Of a stretch of DNA of 64,000 bases, positions 9,481-18,648 are shown piece after piece. The notes beneath the pieces are model-generated. The model saw only the letters and a program-made list of their open reading frames with translations. It did no database searches and was not told the DNA's origin. The translations under genes were made by a program, and so were the position numbers. The DNA comes from Acidobacteriota bacterium (GTDB taxonomy: Bacteria > Acidobacteriota > Terriglobia > Terriglobales > Acidobacteriaceae): NCBI GenBank assembly GCA_031296105.1, contig JARLGJ010000057.1:115682-179681 (forward strand). The letters run 5' to 3'. Positions within the stretch are counted from its first letter, which is position 1, and every line of letters begins with the position of its first letter.

Positions 9481-10638
9481 TTACTGGTCTCCGCCCGAAG
9501 TGCCCGCCAGCGACCACGGCGTCAGGAAGGACTCCACCCCGCTGCCGTTGCGCGAGGCCGTCAGCAGCGGTTCCACGCCGCTCAAAAGCGTAATGGCCGT
9601 CGGCGCCTGACTCGGAGAGCCTTCCGTACTCAAGATCATCACGGCTTCCCCTTTTTTCAGATCGGCGAGCGTCACGGCGTTTAGCCGCGCCATCATCTGG
9701 TTGAGGTCTCCGCCCCGCGGACGTGCCGCGGCGGCGCCACTGCCCGCCGGTGCCTCGTCGCCCTTCGGCTGCGCCGGAGCGTCCGCGGCATGGCCTGCGC
9801 CAGCGGTTGCGCCGCCCTTCAGACGCGCGGCCAATCCCTGCGCCAACTGCGCTGGCAGCACCTTCATCTGTGAGTCTGCTGTAATACGAATCAGAATCTG
9901 CTTTTTCGTCGCCAGGTCCTGCACGGTCACCGTGCTCTGCGCCGCATCCACCCCCGTCAGCAGTCCGGCTACGTTGCGGAAGGTGCCAGCCACAATCTGC
10001 TCGGCCTTCACTTCCGACCCATCCTCGTTCTTTTCACCCTTGGCACGGAGCTGATCTCCGGGGTGTATGTCGGCCAGATTGGCCGCAACCGCGTCTTCCC
10101 AGTGCACCGAATCCGGCGCGTATCTCTTGTAGGTTGTCTCCTCCGTGACCGTCACCGTCGTGCTCTTGCCGGCAACGCTCAGCACAATGCGGCCCGCGGC
10201 GGCGTCCACCTGCTTCACGACGCCGCCCACCCCGCGCCGCTGCCAGTCCAGCAGCTCCTGCTGCTGCGCGTGGGCAATGTCCTGTTGCTTCATCACCGCC
10301 ACGGCCGTGGCCTGCAAAACCGTATTATCGGCGTTCATGCTGCCCCGGACCAGCACCCGGTCGCCGCTCTGTAAGTCGCTGAGGTGAATCGCCGTGGCGC
10401 TTTTAGGATCGCTCTGCCCTGGGGCAAAACGGAAGATGCGGGCGCCGCTCTGCACTTCCACCGCGATCCTCGCCCCCTGGTCGGTGAGCAGGGTCAGGGA
10501 GTTCCCCTCAACCTTTTGCACCGCCCCCAACTGTTTCACCACGGCTGTACCGGTTTGCGGCCCCTGTGCCGCTGCAACCCCCAGCAAAAGAAAGAGCAAG
10601 AGCACGGCGATACACTGCCGCCGATAGGACTTGTTCAT
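9481..10638 (-). CDS. exported protein with repeated DUF5666-like domains
   Basis: 385 residues with a clear Sec signal peptide (MNKSYRRQ then a leucine-rich core, cleavage after about residue 25). The mature part has at least three successive small beta-rich units, each reading as 'effect of a bound ion/oxide on value' type DUF5666 repeats: residues about 38-115 (VEGNSLTLLTDQGARIAVEV ... GDRVLVRG), 138-210 (DAAAGRIVLSVAGKSTTVTV ... GDQLRAKG) and 225-270. An Ala/Gly/Pro-rich linker (about 275-310) precedes a last segment with GEAVMILS. It is likely periplasmic or surface-exposed; function is unknown for the family. It lies 64 nt upstream of the Oar-like receptor on the same strand, so the two may be co-transcribed. 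GGAG lies about 9 nt before the ATG. Confidence 0.8.
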   Translation of the reverse strand: MNKSYRRQCIAVLLLFLLLGVAAAQGPQTGTAVVKQLGAVQKVEGNSLTLLTDQGARIAVEVQSGARIFRFAPGQSDPKSATAIHLSDLQSGDRVLVRGSMNADNTVLQATAVAVMKQQDIAHAQQQELLDWQRRGVGGVVKQVDAAAGRIVLSVAGKSTTVTVTEETTYKRYAPDSVHWEDAVAANLADIHPGDQLRAKGEKNEDGSEVKAEQIVAGTFRNVAGLLTGVDAAQSTVTVQDLATKKQILIRITADSQMKVLPAQLAQGLAARLKGGATAGAGHAADAPAQPKGDEAPAGSGAAAARPRGGDLNQMMARLNAVTLADLKKGEAVMILSTEGSPSQAPTAITLLSGVEPLLTASRNGSGVESFLTPWSLAGTSGGDQ

Positions 10639-10989
10639 AAAAGAACGCTCCGTACGTTTCCTTCCAACCCAGAATACGCCTATCCTTTGTACATCAGCGC
10701 CGGAGCGACAAGTGTTGCTTTTTGTTTCATTCCGTTAACTTTTGCACGCAGGAATTCCTGCTTTTGCTCCGGAATTTTTCCTCCGCGGCGCTTCCGCCAA
10801 ACCCCGAGGCGCCACGTCCCGGGTATCCGCCTTCTGCCCGTCCGATCTCTATGTACTGCTTTCATTTATGCCCGCTATTAAAATTTTCAATGCGTTAACC
10901 TCGCTTTTAAATTGTCGCCGCGCGCGGTTCGCTTTACGCTTATGTGGTCGGCCCCAAACAAGCTTTGTCCACCACCTTTGAGGAGATCC
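10639..10989. other. divergent intergenic region between DUF5666 gene and glutamine synthetase gene
   Basis: About 350 bp without a supportable gene, AT-richer than its surroundings, particularly near 10856-10915, where the glutamine synthetase promoter probably lies. I see no convincing sigma70 or sigma54 consensus pair. Short palindromes such as the one at 10750-10759 are not strong enough to call. The ribosome site GAGGAGA (10979-10985) for the glutamine synthetase start is clear. Confidence 0.5.
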
Positions 10990-12420
10990 ATGTCGAACGA
11001 ACTACGCAACTTTTTGACGCTCAGCTATGCCGAACTTGAAGAACTGAACTTAAAAGCTAAAGAGCAGCGCAAGAATCGCGTCTCCATTGATGTAATTCGT
11101 GAAGAGCGCTTGAAGTACCTGAAGGACGAAACTCGCATCAAGGCCGTGACCGTCCTGTTCAGCGACCTTGAGGGCCGCCTGCACCTTCTGGATTACGACA
11201 AGAAGTTCCTGCTCGGCTCCTACGACAACCTCACCTTCGACGGCTCGTCGATCCGCGGCTTTACCGCGCAGCACGAGAGCGATCTGCGCCTGGGGCTCGA
11301 TTGGTCCGCCTTCTACTGGGTGCCCGCCGACGTCTTCGGCACCGGCAAGGTGATGGTCTTCGGCGAAGTCATCGACAAGGACGGCAAGCCGTACTCGGGC
11401 GACATGCGCGGCGTGCTCAAGAGCTACGCCGATGCCCAGTTCAAGGCCAACGGCTACACCCTGAACGCCGCCAATGAAATTGAAGGCTTCCTCTTCAACG
11501 GCAAGGACGCCGAGCAGCTCTACTACAAGACCGGCACCTTTGAATATGTGGATGGCGGTGGTTACTACCACTCGCTTCCTGGCGACCCCCTGCGCACCTT
11601 CATCGACTCCGCCGCCGAAGTGCAGCGCGCCATGGGCTTCCAGAACGAGAAGGACCACCCCGAGGTGGCGCCCTCGCAGTTTGAGATCAACTACGGCTAC
11701 GGCGACGTGGTCGCGGCCGCCGACCAGATCCAGCTCTACAAGCTCATCTGCCGCCAGGTGGCCAACAACATGGGCTACACCGCCAGCTTCCTGCCCAAGC
11801 CGGTTGTCGGCGTCAACGGCAGTGGCATGCACACCAACGTTTCGGTGAGCAAGGGCGGCAAGAACCTCTTCTGGGATCCGGCTGGCGAAGAAAAGGTCAG
11901 CAGCTTTGCCTGGCAGTATGTGGACCGCATCCTCACCGCCGGTCAGGACATCTGCTTGATCCTGAATGCCAGCGTCAACGCCTATCGCCGCCTCGACCCG
12001 CACTTTGAAGCCCCGAACCAGGTGAAGGCCTCGGCCGTCGATCGCGGCTCCATGGTCCGCATCCCCATCGGCAACGAGCGCAGCGCCCGCGTCGAAGTCC
12101 GCGCCGTCGGCCCCGATGCCAACCCCTACATGGTGCTTTACGCGATCTTCAAGACTGGCCTCGACGGCGAGATCTCCAAGATCGACAACCTGCGCCAGGC
12201 CTCACGCTACCTGCCCGACAACATCTACGACGCCATCGATCTCTTCAAGGGCTCTGCCTGGCTGAGCACGATCTTCGGCGAAGATGTCAAGGAGCGCTAC
12301 GTCGAACTGAAGAAGAACGCGGCTGATCGCTCGCCCCGCCTGCTTGGCAACTTCGTCAAGCCCGGCGAGGTTCAGTTCCACCACGCCGTGTACAACCAGT
12401 TCCTCTGGAACAACTTCTAA
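10990..12420 (+). CDS. glutamine synthetase (type I-like family)
   Basis: ATP-dependent condensation of ammonia with glutamate, the entry point of nitrogen assimilation, cytoplasmic dodecamer in the family. 476 residues. Family signatures seen in order: FDGSSIRGF near residue 80, the glutamate-binding/metal segment NAANEIEGFLF near 160, PSQFEINYGYGD near 235 (metal-binding glutamate), VNGSGMHTNVS near 275 (catalytic histidine), NAYRRLDPHFEAP near 335 and the ANPYM block near 380. A tyrosine in NIYDAID near residue 415 sits where enteric GSI is adenylylated, but the surrounding motif differs, so adenylylation is uncertain. Start chosen at ATG 10990 with GAGGAGA upstream; an in-frame upstream extension lacks a ribosome site. 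Monocistronic, with its own terminator. It differs from the commonest GlnA form, so I leave the symbol open. Confidence 0.92.
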   Translation: MSNELRNFLTLSYAELEELNLKAKEQRKNRVSIDVIREERLKYLKDETRIKAVTVLFSDLEGRLHLLDYDKKFLLGSYDNLTFDGSSIRGFTAQHESDLRLGLDWSAFYWVPADVFGTGKVMVFGEVIDKDGKPYSGDMRGVLKSYADAQFKANGYTLNAANEIEGFLFNGKDAEQLYYKTGTFEYVDGGGYYHSLPGDPLRTFIDSAAEVQRAMGFQNEKDHPEVAPSQFEINYGYGDVVAAADQIQLYKLICRQVANNMGYTASFLPKPVVGVNGSGMHTNVSVSKGGKNLFWDPAGEEKVSSFAWQYVDRILTAGQDICLILNASVNAYRRLDPHFEAPNQVKASAVDRGSMVRIPIGNERSARVEVRAVGPDANPYMVLYAIFKTGLDGEISKIDNLRQASRYLPDNIYDAIDLFKGSAWLSTIFGEDVKERYVELKKNAADRSPRLLGNFVKPGEVQFHHAVYNQFLWNNF

Positions 12421-12437
12421 TTGCATGTGGCAACAGC

Positions 12438-12464
12438 AAAGGCCCCGGTTTTCCGGGGCCTTTT
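12438..12464 (+). terminator. intrinsic terminator of glutamine synthetase gene
   Basis: Stem AAAGGCCCCGG / CCGGGGCCTTT with a TTTT loop, 17 nt after the stop codon, ending in a short T run. Confidence 0.9.
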
Positions 12465-12506
12465 GTCATGCCATAAAACTTTGCAATGCACAAGGAACGG
12501 CAACCT

Positions 12507-12716
12507 TCAGGACTTGTCTCCGCCGTCCTTTTCCGGCTCCGAGGCGTTCTCCGCCAGTTCATCCAGGCCGCTCAGGTAAGCTGCCATCACCACGCCGCAG
12601 CCGCGATGGCAGCGCACGCAGACTCTGCTCCCGCAGGGTAGTTTGCCGCGCTTGCGCGGCTGGTCGCGTACCGCTGAAAGAGTGTGGGAGGAATCAGGCC
12701 GGAACTTGCTGTCCAT
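12507..12716 (-). CDS. small cysteine-rich hypothetical protein
   Basis: Unrecognised 69-residue product. Four cysteines cluster as CGSRVCVRCHRGCG (residues about 28-41), suggesting a small metal-binding knuckle, followed by a short hydrophobic stretch VVMAAYLSGLDEL and an acidic tail. It sits alone between the convergent glutamine synthetase gene and an AI-2E-type gene on the same strand. The non-random cysteine pattern is the main reason to keep it; no strong ribosome site is evident. Confidence 0.4.
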   Translation of the reverse strand: MDSKFRPDSSHTLSAVRDQPRKRGKLPCGSRVCVRCHRGCGVVMAAYLSGLDELAENASEPEKDGGDKS

Positions 12717-12783
12717 GTTTTCAGACTAACGCTTCCCGCCCCATTCGCCTAGCCCGCGCCCACACTCCGGCACGGATTACGCG

Positions 12784-13407
12784 TCACTCACGCCGCTTGC
12801 CGGGCGAATCCGGCGGCAGGATAACCCCTTCGTCTTCGGCGGAAAACCGCTGCCCGCCTTGCTCTTCCGCACCCGGCTGAGCTGCCCCAGGCCGTCCCAT
12901 CCGGTGCCCAAGCACGGCCCAGAACACAGCTAGCAGCGGCGCCGCCAGCACGACTCCCCAAAAAGGAATTAGGATGCCCAGCACTACCGGCCCCAGAATC
13001 GATGCCCACACTGGCACACGATTCTTCCGCCGCATCAACCACGGCTGCAACACCAGGGCGTCCAGCGCTCCAATGGCGGCAAACACTCCCAGAAGGGAGA
13101 AATAATTCATCCGCGGAGCGCCGCTGAACAGCATCACCAGCACCGGGCAAAGCAGCGCCAGGGGCGGTCCAAAGTGCGGGATGAACTGCATTAGCCCGAA
13201 GACGAATGCCCACAGCAGCGCCCCCGGAACTGCAAGCTGATGAAGCGCATACAGCCACAATGCGCCCACAATCAGGCAGTCATACAACTGCGCGCGCAGC
13301 CAGTTGCGCAGGGCTTCAAACGAGAGCGACAGATTTTGTTGAAACTGGATAAACACAATACGAGCCTTCAATAGCGATGTTAAACTGAGGTGTATCCAGA
13401 CTGGCAA
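12784..13407 (-). CDS. AI-2E family transporter-like membrane protein (short form)
   Basis: 207 residues matching the C-terminal half of AI-2E/PerM-type transporters: hydrophobic helices around [18 protein letters not shown], the family hairpin [18 protein letters not shown], then a helix with [18 protein letters not shown] and [25 protein letters not shown]. Full family members have about 350 residues, so the N-terminal membrane half is missing: this is either a short variant or a remnant. The C-terminus is a hydrophilic tail. The start is uncertain because 13407 leaves only 11 nt to the divergent purQ start; a GTG near 13356 is an alternative and would free promoter space. Substrate unknown. 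Confidence 0.65.
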   Translation of the reverse strand: MPVWIHLSLTSLLKARIVFIQFQQNLSLSFEALRNWLRAQLYDCLIVGALWLYALHQLAVPGALLWAFVFGLMQFIPHFGPPLALLCPVLVMLFSGAPRMNYFSLLGVFAAIGALDALVLQPWLMRRKNRVPVWASILGPVVLGILIPFWGVVLAAPLLAVFWAVLGHRMGRPGAAQPGAEEQGGQRFSAEDEGVILPPDSPGKRRE

Positions 13408-13418
13408 GAGGTTGTTCG

Positions 13419-14117
13419 ATGAAATTTGGGGTGATCATCTTTCCCGGCAGCAATTGCGATCACGACGCCTATTGGGCGTTCAAGGAAGTATGCGGCCAGC
13501 CCGCCGCGTTGTTGTGGCACGACTCGCACGACCTTGAGAACAGCGATGTGATCGTGGTTCCCGGAGGCTTTTCCTACGGCGATTATCTACGCACCGGCGC
13601 GATTGCACGTTTCTCGCCCATCATGGAGTCTGTGCGCAAGTTCGCCGCCGCGGGAGGCTTGGTCATCGGCATCTGCAACGGCTTCCAGATTCTCTGCGAG
13701 GCCAAGCTGCTGCCCGGCGTCCTGCTGCGCAACAAGACCCTCAAGTACATCTGCAAGCCGGTCCACCTGCGCGTGGAAAACACCGATACGCCCTTCACTC
13801 ACTCGCTCACCAAGGGCGAGGTGCTGGAGATTCCCATCGGCCACGGCGACGGCAATTACTTCTGCGATGACGCCACCCTGTCTCAGCTCAACCGCAACCA
13901 GCAGGTCATCTTCCGTTACGCCACGCCCTCGGGAGAAGTCACGCCCGAGGCCAACCCCAACGGCTCGCTTGAGAACATTGCCGGCGTCTGTAACGAAGGC
14001 CGCAACGTGCTCGGCATGATGCCCCATCCCGAGCGCGCCAGTGAAGACCTGCTGGGCATGAAGGATGGCTTGAAGATCCTGCAGGCCCTGGCCGGCAGCA
14101 CCACCAGCATGCGCTAG
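13419..14117 (+). CDS. purQ: phosphoribosylformylglycinamidine synthase subunit I (glutaminase)
   Basis: Glutaminase subunit that supplies ammonia to PurL for the fourth step of purine synthesis (FGAR to FGAM). 232 residues, normal for PurQ. The N-terminal beta strand reads [14 protein letters not shown]; the nucleophile elbow is GICNGFQIL with catalytic Cys86, and the His-Glu pair is in MMPHPERAS near residue 203. ATG 13419 has AGAGG 8 nt upstream. PurL and PurS are not in the window. The YkgJ-type gene starts 5 nt after the stop, so these two probably share a transcript. Confidence 0.97.
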   Translation: MKFGVIIFPGSNCDHDAYWAFKEVCGQPAALLWHDSHDLENSDVIVVPGGFSYGDYLRTGAIARFSPIMESVRKFAAAGGLVIGICNGFQILCEAKLLPGVLLRNKTLKYICKPVHLRVENTDTPFTHSLTKGEVLEIPIGHGDGNYFCDDATLSQLNRNQQVIFRYATPSGEVTPEANPNGSLENIAGVCNEGRNVLGMMPHPERASEDLLGMKDGLKILQALAGSTTSMR

Positions 14118-14121
14118 CACT

Positions 14122-14778
14122 ATGAACCCTCGCCTCCAATCCGGAACGGTGCTCCCCCGTCGGGCGCAAAGCGAATCCGAAATCGCGCGCCGTGACGGTG
14201 AACTGCTCCAGATTGTCGATCAGTGGGCCAATGAGGCTTACCAGCGTGGCGGCGCCAACATTCACTGCGGCAAAGGATGCGCGCAATGCTGCGTTGGCGT
14301 CTTCGCCATCCACCGCCTGGACGCCCTGCGCCTGCAACGCGGCCTCAATGCACTGGCCGATATCGATCCGGAGCGTGCCCAGCGCGTTCTGCAGCGCGCC
14401 GCTGCCTCCCTGGAGCACAACGTCGGCGACTTCCCCGGCGACATGGACACCGGCTTGCTTTATGAAACGCCCGAGGCGCAGGCCCTTTTCGAAGAGTACG
14501 CCAACGACGAACCCTGCCCCGCGCTTGATCCCGAGACCCAATCCTGCGACCTCTACGCCTACCGCCCCATGACCTGCCGCGTCTATGGCCCGCCGCTGGA
14601 TAGCGCAGACGGCATCGGCGTCTGCGAGTTGAACTTCGCCGGCGCCAGCCCGGAAGAGGTCTCTGCCGCCCTGGTCCCTTTGCGCGGGCAGGAACTGGAA
14701 GAGGAATTAGTGGCACGTTTGGAGCGCAACTCCGGCTGCGGCAAAACCATCGTCGCCTTCGCCCTGCTCGGCGCATAA
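14122..14778 (+). CDS. YkgJ-family cysteine-cluster (zinc/iron-chelating) protein
   Basis: 218-residue cytoplasmic protein with the cysteine pattern of the YkgJ family: CGKGCAQCC near residues 51-59, then PCPALD ... SCDLYAYRPMTCRVYG (around 135-160) and GVCELNF near 170. In this family the cysteines chelate zinc or an iron-sulfur cluster; biochemical role is not established. It starts 5 nt after purQ, which suggests co-transcription but does not explain the function. A late cysteine (SGCGKT near residue 207) may complete the metal site. Confidence 0.88.
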   Translation: MNPRLQSGTVLPRRAQSESEIARRDGELLQIVDQWANEAYQRGGANIHCGKGCAQCCVGVFAIHRLDALRLQRGLNALADIDPERAQRVLQRAAASLEHNVGDFPGDMDTGLLYETPEAQALFEEYANDEPCPALDPETQSCDLYAYRPMTCRVYGPPLDSADGIGVCELNFAGASPEEVSAALVPLRGQELEEELVARLERNSGCGKTIVAFALLGA

Positions 14779-14838
14779 ATCTCCGCGGCGCCTCAGTCCT
14801 CTTTTCCAGACCAAAAGCCGCGCCGCCGAGTTTCTCTC

Positions 14839-15942
14839 TTACTTCTGGAAGGCCTCGCGGTTTACCAGGTATGGCATCTTCGCGTAGTCGTCTCCCTCCA
14901 GCATATCGATCAGCCCTTGCACGCAGCGTCCCGCCATGCCCACGTTGGGATCGGGCGACAGACGCGTGGCAGTGCCGCCGCTGCTGAAGTGATGGTACAA
15001 GCGGCAGCGGTCGGCAATGGCCGGCTCGCGCAGCGGTGAATCCTCCGGCAGCGGCTCATGCTCAAAGACATCCAGCGCCGCACCGGCAATCCAGTGCTCG
15101 CGCAAGGCCCGCGCCAGCGCCACTTCATCCACCACCGGACCGCGCGCGGTGTTAATCAGGTAGGCCGTCGGCTTCATCTGCCGCAGCCGCGAGGCGTCCA
15201 GCAGATGAAAGGTCGGCACCGTGCTTTCGCCCTCGCGCAGCAGCGGAACGTGCAGGCTCACGTAGTCCGCCTCATGCAGGCACTCGTCCAGCGGCGCGTA
15301 GCGGATCGTGTTCTTCTCCACCGTCAGCCCTAGCGAGTAACGCAGGTTCATCACCTGCTGAATCGAGGCCACAAATTTGCCGTTCTGAAATCCGGCGTCG
15401 AAGCACAGGATGTTCATGTCCAGCCCGGTGCACTTGGAGATCATCGCCTGTCCGATGCGCCCGGTGCCGAGGACGGCAATCGTCTTGCCCGTCACCTCGT
15501 CACCCAGAAAGGGCAGAAATGGATGCCAGGCCTCCCAGCGGTTTTCCCGCACCAGGTGCTCGCTGGGCCACAACTTGCGGCTTACCTCCAGCAGGATGGC
15601 AAGCGCGAACTCCGCCGTGGCGCTGGTCAGCACATCGGCCGTGTTGGTAAACGGAATCTTGCAGCGGTTGGCGTCGGCGCGGCTGATGTTGTCAAAGCCC
15701 ACGGCGTACTGCGCTACGCCCTTCAGCGTGCCCTTTCCGGCTTCGAACACCGTGGCGTCCACGCGGTCGCGCAAGGTGGTAATCAGTCCGTCGATTCCCG
15801 AGGCTGCCTTCTGCACCAGCAATTCGTGCGGCGGCGCCGCCGGACCGGGATACACTTCCACCTCGTATCCACGTTCCTTCAGCAGTTCAATGGCGGGGCC
15901 GATGTTGCAGGTGGCAAAGACACGGTACTTTTTCTGCGACAA
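14839..15942 (-). CDS. D-isomer-specific 2-hydroxyacid dehydrogenase
   Basis: NAD(P)-dependent oxidoreductase that interconverts a 2-hydroxyacid and a 2-oxoacid. 367 residues. The Rossmann dinucleotide motif LGTGRIGQAM lies near residue 155; catalytic Arg in LINTARGPVVDE, Glu in LDVFEHEPLPEDS and the His in RLYHHFSSGG. The last motif differs from the usual PHIAS/T pattern, so the exact subfamily is uncertain (glyoxylate/hydroxypyruvate- or phosphoglycerate-like). I chose TTG 15942 as start because AAGGA lies about 7 nt before it; an in-frame ATG at 15969 has no ribosome site and precedes the conserved YRVFATCNIG start. No pathway partners adjoin it. Confidence 0.88.
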   Translation of the reverse strand: MSQKKYRVFATCNIGPAIELLKERGYEVEVYPGPAAPPHELLVQKAASGIDGLITTLRDRVDATVFEAGKGTLKGVAQYAVGFDNISRADANRCKIPFTNTADVLTSATAEFALAILLEVSRKLWPSEHLVRENRWEAWHPFLPFLGDEVTGKTIAVLGTGRIGQAMISKCTGLDMNILCFDAGFQNGKFVASIQQVMNLRYSLGLTVEKNTIRYAPLDECLHEADYVSLHVPLLREGESTVPTFHLLDASRLRQMKPTAYLINTARGPVVDEVALARALREHWIAGAALDVFEHEPLPEDSPLREPAIADRCRLYHHFSSGGTATRLSPDPNVGMAGRCVQGLIDMLEGDDYAKMPYLVNREAFQK

Positions 15943-16028
15943 ACAGTTTTCCTTTCCCCGGGCACACATCCCGAGTCAGACAGCGAAGTGGGCAGCGTAG
16001 TACTGGTTGCATAAACGAGGTCTTGAAA

Positions 16029-16083
16029 GGGCACGGCTTCAGCCGTGCCGTAAGAGCCGCACAAAACCAGGGCTTTAGCCCCG
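16029..16083. repeat. dispersed palindrome family A, copy 1
   Basis: Two adjacent hairpins: GGCACGGC-TTCA-GCCGTGCC (16030-16049) and GGGCT-TT-AGCCC (16070-16081). The same paired layout recurs at 26006 and 63891. REP-like intergenic element between two minus-strand genes. Confidence 0.8.
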
Positions 16084-16153
16084 GAGGGGAGGCGTTCTGC
16101 TGCCGGAACAGTATTTGTGCAAACACCTCTCGGCTCCCCGCGCAAGGTTCACT

Positions 16154-17350
16154 CTACCGCTTCAGATTCTTGTGCGCCCACTCTTCCACCCGGTCCAAGG
16201 CCTTGCGAATGTTCTCCAGCGAGTTGGCGATCGAGAAGCGCAGGTAGCCCTCGCCATAGGCGCCAAAAGAGGTGCCCGACAGCGCGGCCACGCCCGCCTG
16301 CTCCAGCAAGGCATCCGCCAGTGGCTTCGACTGCCAGCCCGTCTCCTTGATGCTGGGGAACATGTAGAAGGCGCCCTTCGGCACCAGGCAGTGGAAGCCG
16401 GGGATTGTATTGATGCGCCCGGCAAAGTAGTCGCGGCGGCGGCGGAATTCCTCGCACATCGCCGTCACCGAGGCCTGCGGGCCGCTGATGGCCTCCACGC
16501 CCGCCTTCTGCGTAAAGCTCGCCGTGCAGGAGTTCGAATTAGTCATCAGCCGCGCGATCTGCGCCGCCAGGTCCGGACGCATCACGCCGTAGCCCATGCG
16601 CCAGCCAGTCATCGCGTAGGTCTTGCTGAAACCGTCCAGCAGGATCACCCGGTCGCGCAGTTCGTCGTAGCTGAACAGAGAGTGGTGCTCGCCCTCGAAG
16701 ATCAGACGCGAGTAAATCTCATCGCTCAGCACCATGATGTCGCGGCCCTCCAGCAGGCGTGCCACTTCGGCCACGTCTTCGCCGGTCATCATGCCGCCCG
16801 TGGGATTCTGCGGCGAGTTCAAAATGATCAGCCGCGTGCGCTCGTTGATCAGCCCGGCCAGTTCTTTCGTATCCAGGCGGAACTCGTTCTCCTCGCGCAG
16901 TTGGATGGGAACGGCCTTGGCGCCCAGAAAGTTGATCATCGACTCATAGATCGGGAATCCCGGGTTGGGATAGATAACCTCATCCCCTTCTTGCACAAGC
17001 GCCAGCAACGTAAAGAAAATAATTGGCTTGCCGCCGGGAACCACGACGACTTCCTCGGGCGAAACCGTGCAGTTGCGGCTCGTTGCCACATCGTTGGCAA
17101 TCAACTGCCGCAGCTCCGGCATTCCGGCGCTGGGGCCATAGTGCGTAAAGCCCTGATGCAGGGCATCTACCGCGGCGTCCACAATGTTCGCCGGAGTATC
17201 GAAGTCGGGCTCGCCAATCTCCAGGTGGACGATGTCACGGCCCTGAGCTTCCAGCGAGCGCGCGCGCGCAAGAACCTCAAATGCGGTTTCCGTGCCCAGA
17301 CGCGACATACGCTGGGCCAGGCGTAATTCGGTTTGCAGAGCTTTGCTCAT
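16154..17350 (-). CDS. PLP-dependent aminotransferase, class I/II (aspartate/alanine-type)
   Basis: Cytoplasmic pyridoxal-phosphate transaminase, 398 residues, fold type I. Motifs: LEIGEPDFDTPANI near residue 45, the YGPSAGMPELRQ block near 80, NSPQNPTGGMM near 165 (substrate carboxylate region), SDEIYSRLIF near 197 and the lysine-containing LLDGFSKTYAMTGWRMG near 225 (Schiff-base Lys). The closing arginine region is EGYLRFSIANS. This matches the aspartate aminotransferase / alanine transaminase group; exact amino acid specificity cannot be read. Start ATG 17350 (MSKALQTE); an upstream in-frame ATG at 17383 has no support. Confidence 0.92.
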   Translation of the reverse strand: MSKALQTELRLAQRMSRLGTETAFEVLARARSLEAQGRDIVHLEIGEPDFDTPANIVDAAVDALHQGFTHYGPSAGMPELRQLIANDVATSRNCTVSPEEVVVVPGGKPIIFFTLLALVQEGDEVIYPNPGFPIYESMINFLGAKAVPIQLREENEFRLDTKELAGLINERTRLIILNSPQNPTGGMMTGEDVAEVARLLEGRDIMVLSDEIYSRLIFEGEHHSLFSYDELRDRVILLDGFSKTYAMTGWRMGYGVMRPDLAAQIARLMTNSNSCTASFTQKAGVEAISGPQASVTAMCEEFRRRRDYFAGRINTIPGFHCLVPKGAFYMFPSIKETGWQSKPLADALLEQAGVAALSGTSFGAYGEGYLRFSIANSLENIRKALDRVEEWAHKNLKR

Positions 17351-17469
17351 AGCAGACTCCGTGGCGGCCTTCGGGCCGATCACCGTTGGCCGGGGACGGC
17401 GTTCGTCCGCCAGCCAAACCGGCTATTTTATCCCCGCTCCGCCCTGGCGCACCACTCCCTGCAAAAGAA

Positions 17470-17494
17470 AAAGCCTGCTCCTTGAGCAGGCTTT
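17470..17494 (-). terminator. intrinsic terminator of glycosyltransferase gene
   Basis: AAAGCCTGCTC / GAGCAGGCTTT stem with a 3-nt loop, 23 nt beyond the minus-strand stop; the minus-strand RNA continues with TTCTTTT. Confidence 0.88.
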
Positions 17495-17517
17495 ACATTC
17501 AATCACTTACGTTTCAT

Positions 17518-18501
17518 TTAGTGCTGGATTTCGCTCTCTTCGCCGGTCTCGGTGCGCAGCACCTTGGCCACGCGATAGGGCTGTCCGCTGTGCGGCTCGT
17601 GGAAATGGCGCACCTGGAGTTCGCCGAGCAGGCCCATGGCCAGCATTTGCACGCCGGAAACCAGCATCACCGCGCCAAACACCATCATCGGACCGTGGGC
17701 ATCCATTACGTTCACGTTGCGGAAGATCTTCTCGGCAACCATCCACAGCGCCACCAGCAACCCGGTACCGATGCCCATCATGCCGATGCCGCCAAAGAAG
17801 TGCAGCGGCCGCATCATGTACTTCAGCAGGAAGCGGATCGTAATCAGGTCAAAGAACACACGCACCGTGCGCGAAATGCCGTAATGCGACTTGCCGCCCT
17901 CGCGATCGATGTTGACGATGGGCACTTCGCAAATCTTGGCGCCATACCAGGAGGCCAGCGCCGGAATGAAGCGGTGCAGCCCCTCGCCGTACAGCGGAAT
18001 ATCTTCGATCAGGTCGCGCGTATACGCCTTGTAGGTGGTGCCGAAATCGTGCAGATCCACGCCGCTGAACTTGGCCATCAGCCAGTTGGCGCAGCGAGAC
18101 GGAATGCGGCGCAGCCAGAGGTTATCGATGCGGCGCTCGCGCCAGCCGCTCACGATGTCATAGCCCTCGTTGAGCTTGGCGACAAACTTGGGAATCTCCG
18201 CCGGGTCGTGCTGCAGGTCGCCATCCATGGCGATGATGAACTCGCCCTGTGCGTGATCGAAACCAGCGGCCAGCGCCGACGTCTGGCCGAAGTTGCGGCG
18301 CAGCTTGACCACCACGACGCGGCTGTCCACCGACGCTATCTGCGCCAGCAGAGAAAATGTGGCATCGCGCGAGCCGTCATCGACGAACACCAGTTCGAAG
18401 GGGTCGCCAACCTGCTCCATCACGACCTTCAAGCGGTCATAGAGCTCGGTGACGCTCTCCTGCTCGTTGTGAAAAGGGACAACAATTGAGTACTTAGGCA
18501 C
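17518..18501 (-). CDS. family 2 glycosyltransferase, polyprenyl-phosphate sugar transferase type
   Basis: 327-residue membrane-anchored GT2 enzyme of the DPM1/ArnC/GtrB type, which moves a sugar from a nucleotide donor to undecaprenyl phosphate. N-terminal GT-A domain: YSIVVPFHNEQESV at the start, LVFVDDGSRDAT near 45, and the metal-binding IIAMDGDLQHDP near 95. Two membrane helices follow (about 230-260 and 265-295; FFGGIGMMGIGTGLLVALW). I chose GTG 18501, directly at the conserved core; an upstream ATG at 18558 would add an atypical basic extension. A TATAAT hexamer lies only 8-13 nt before this GTG, so the mRNA may be leaderless. Acceptor and sugar are unknown. Confidence 0.9.
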   Translation of the reverse strand: MPKYSIVVPFHNEQESVTELYDRLKVVMEQVGDPFELVFVDDGSRDATFSLLAQIASVDSRVVVVKLRRNFGQTSALAAGFDHAQGEFIIAMDGDLQHDPAEIPKFVAKLNEGYDIVSGWRERRIDNLWLRRIPSRCANWLMAKFSGVDLHDFGTTYKAYTRDLIEDIPLYGEGLHRFIPALASWYGAKICEVPIVNIDREGGKSHYGISRTVRVFFDLITIRFLLKYMMRPLHFFGGIGMMGIGTGLLVALWMVAEKIFRNVNVMDAHGPMMVFGAVMLVSGVQMLAMGLLGELQVRHFHEPHSGQPYRVAKVLRTETGEESEIQH

Positions 18502-18648
18502 GTCTGTTATTATACCGCGCTTGCCTAAATGCTTGCACGGGAAGGCTCTCCGGCGCATCTTTTTGTACGTTGCCGATACCTGCGCTCCGGCAAGCAGGAT
18601 GTGCGCGGCTTGTTTATAATCGCCCTTTAGGTCCATAGGTCCAAGAGC

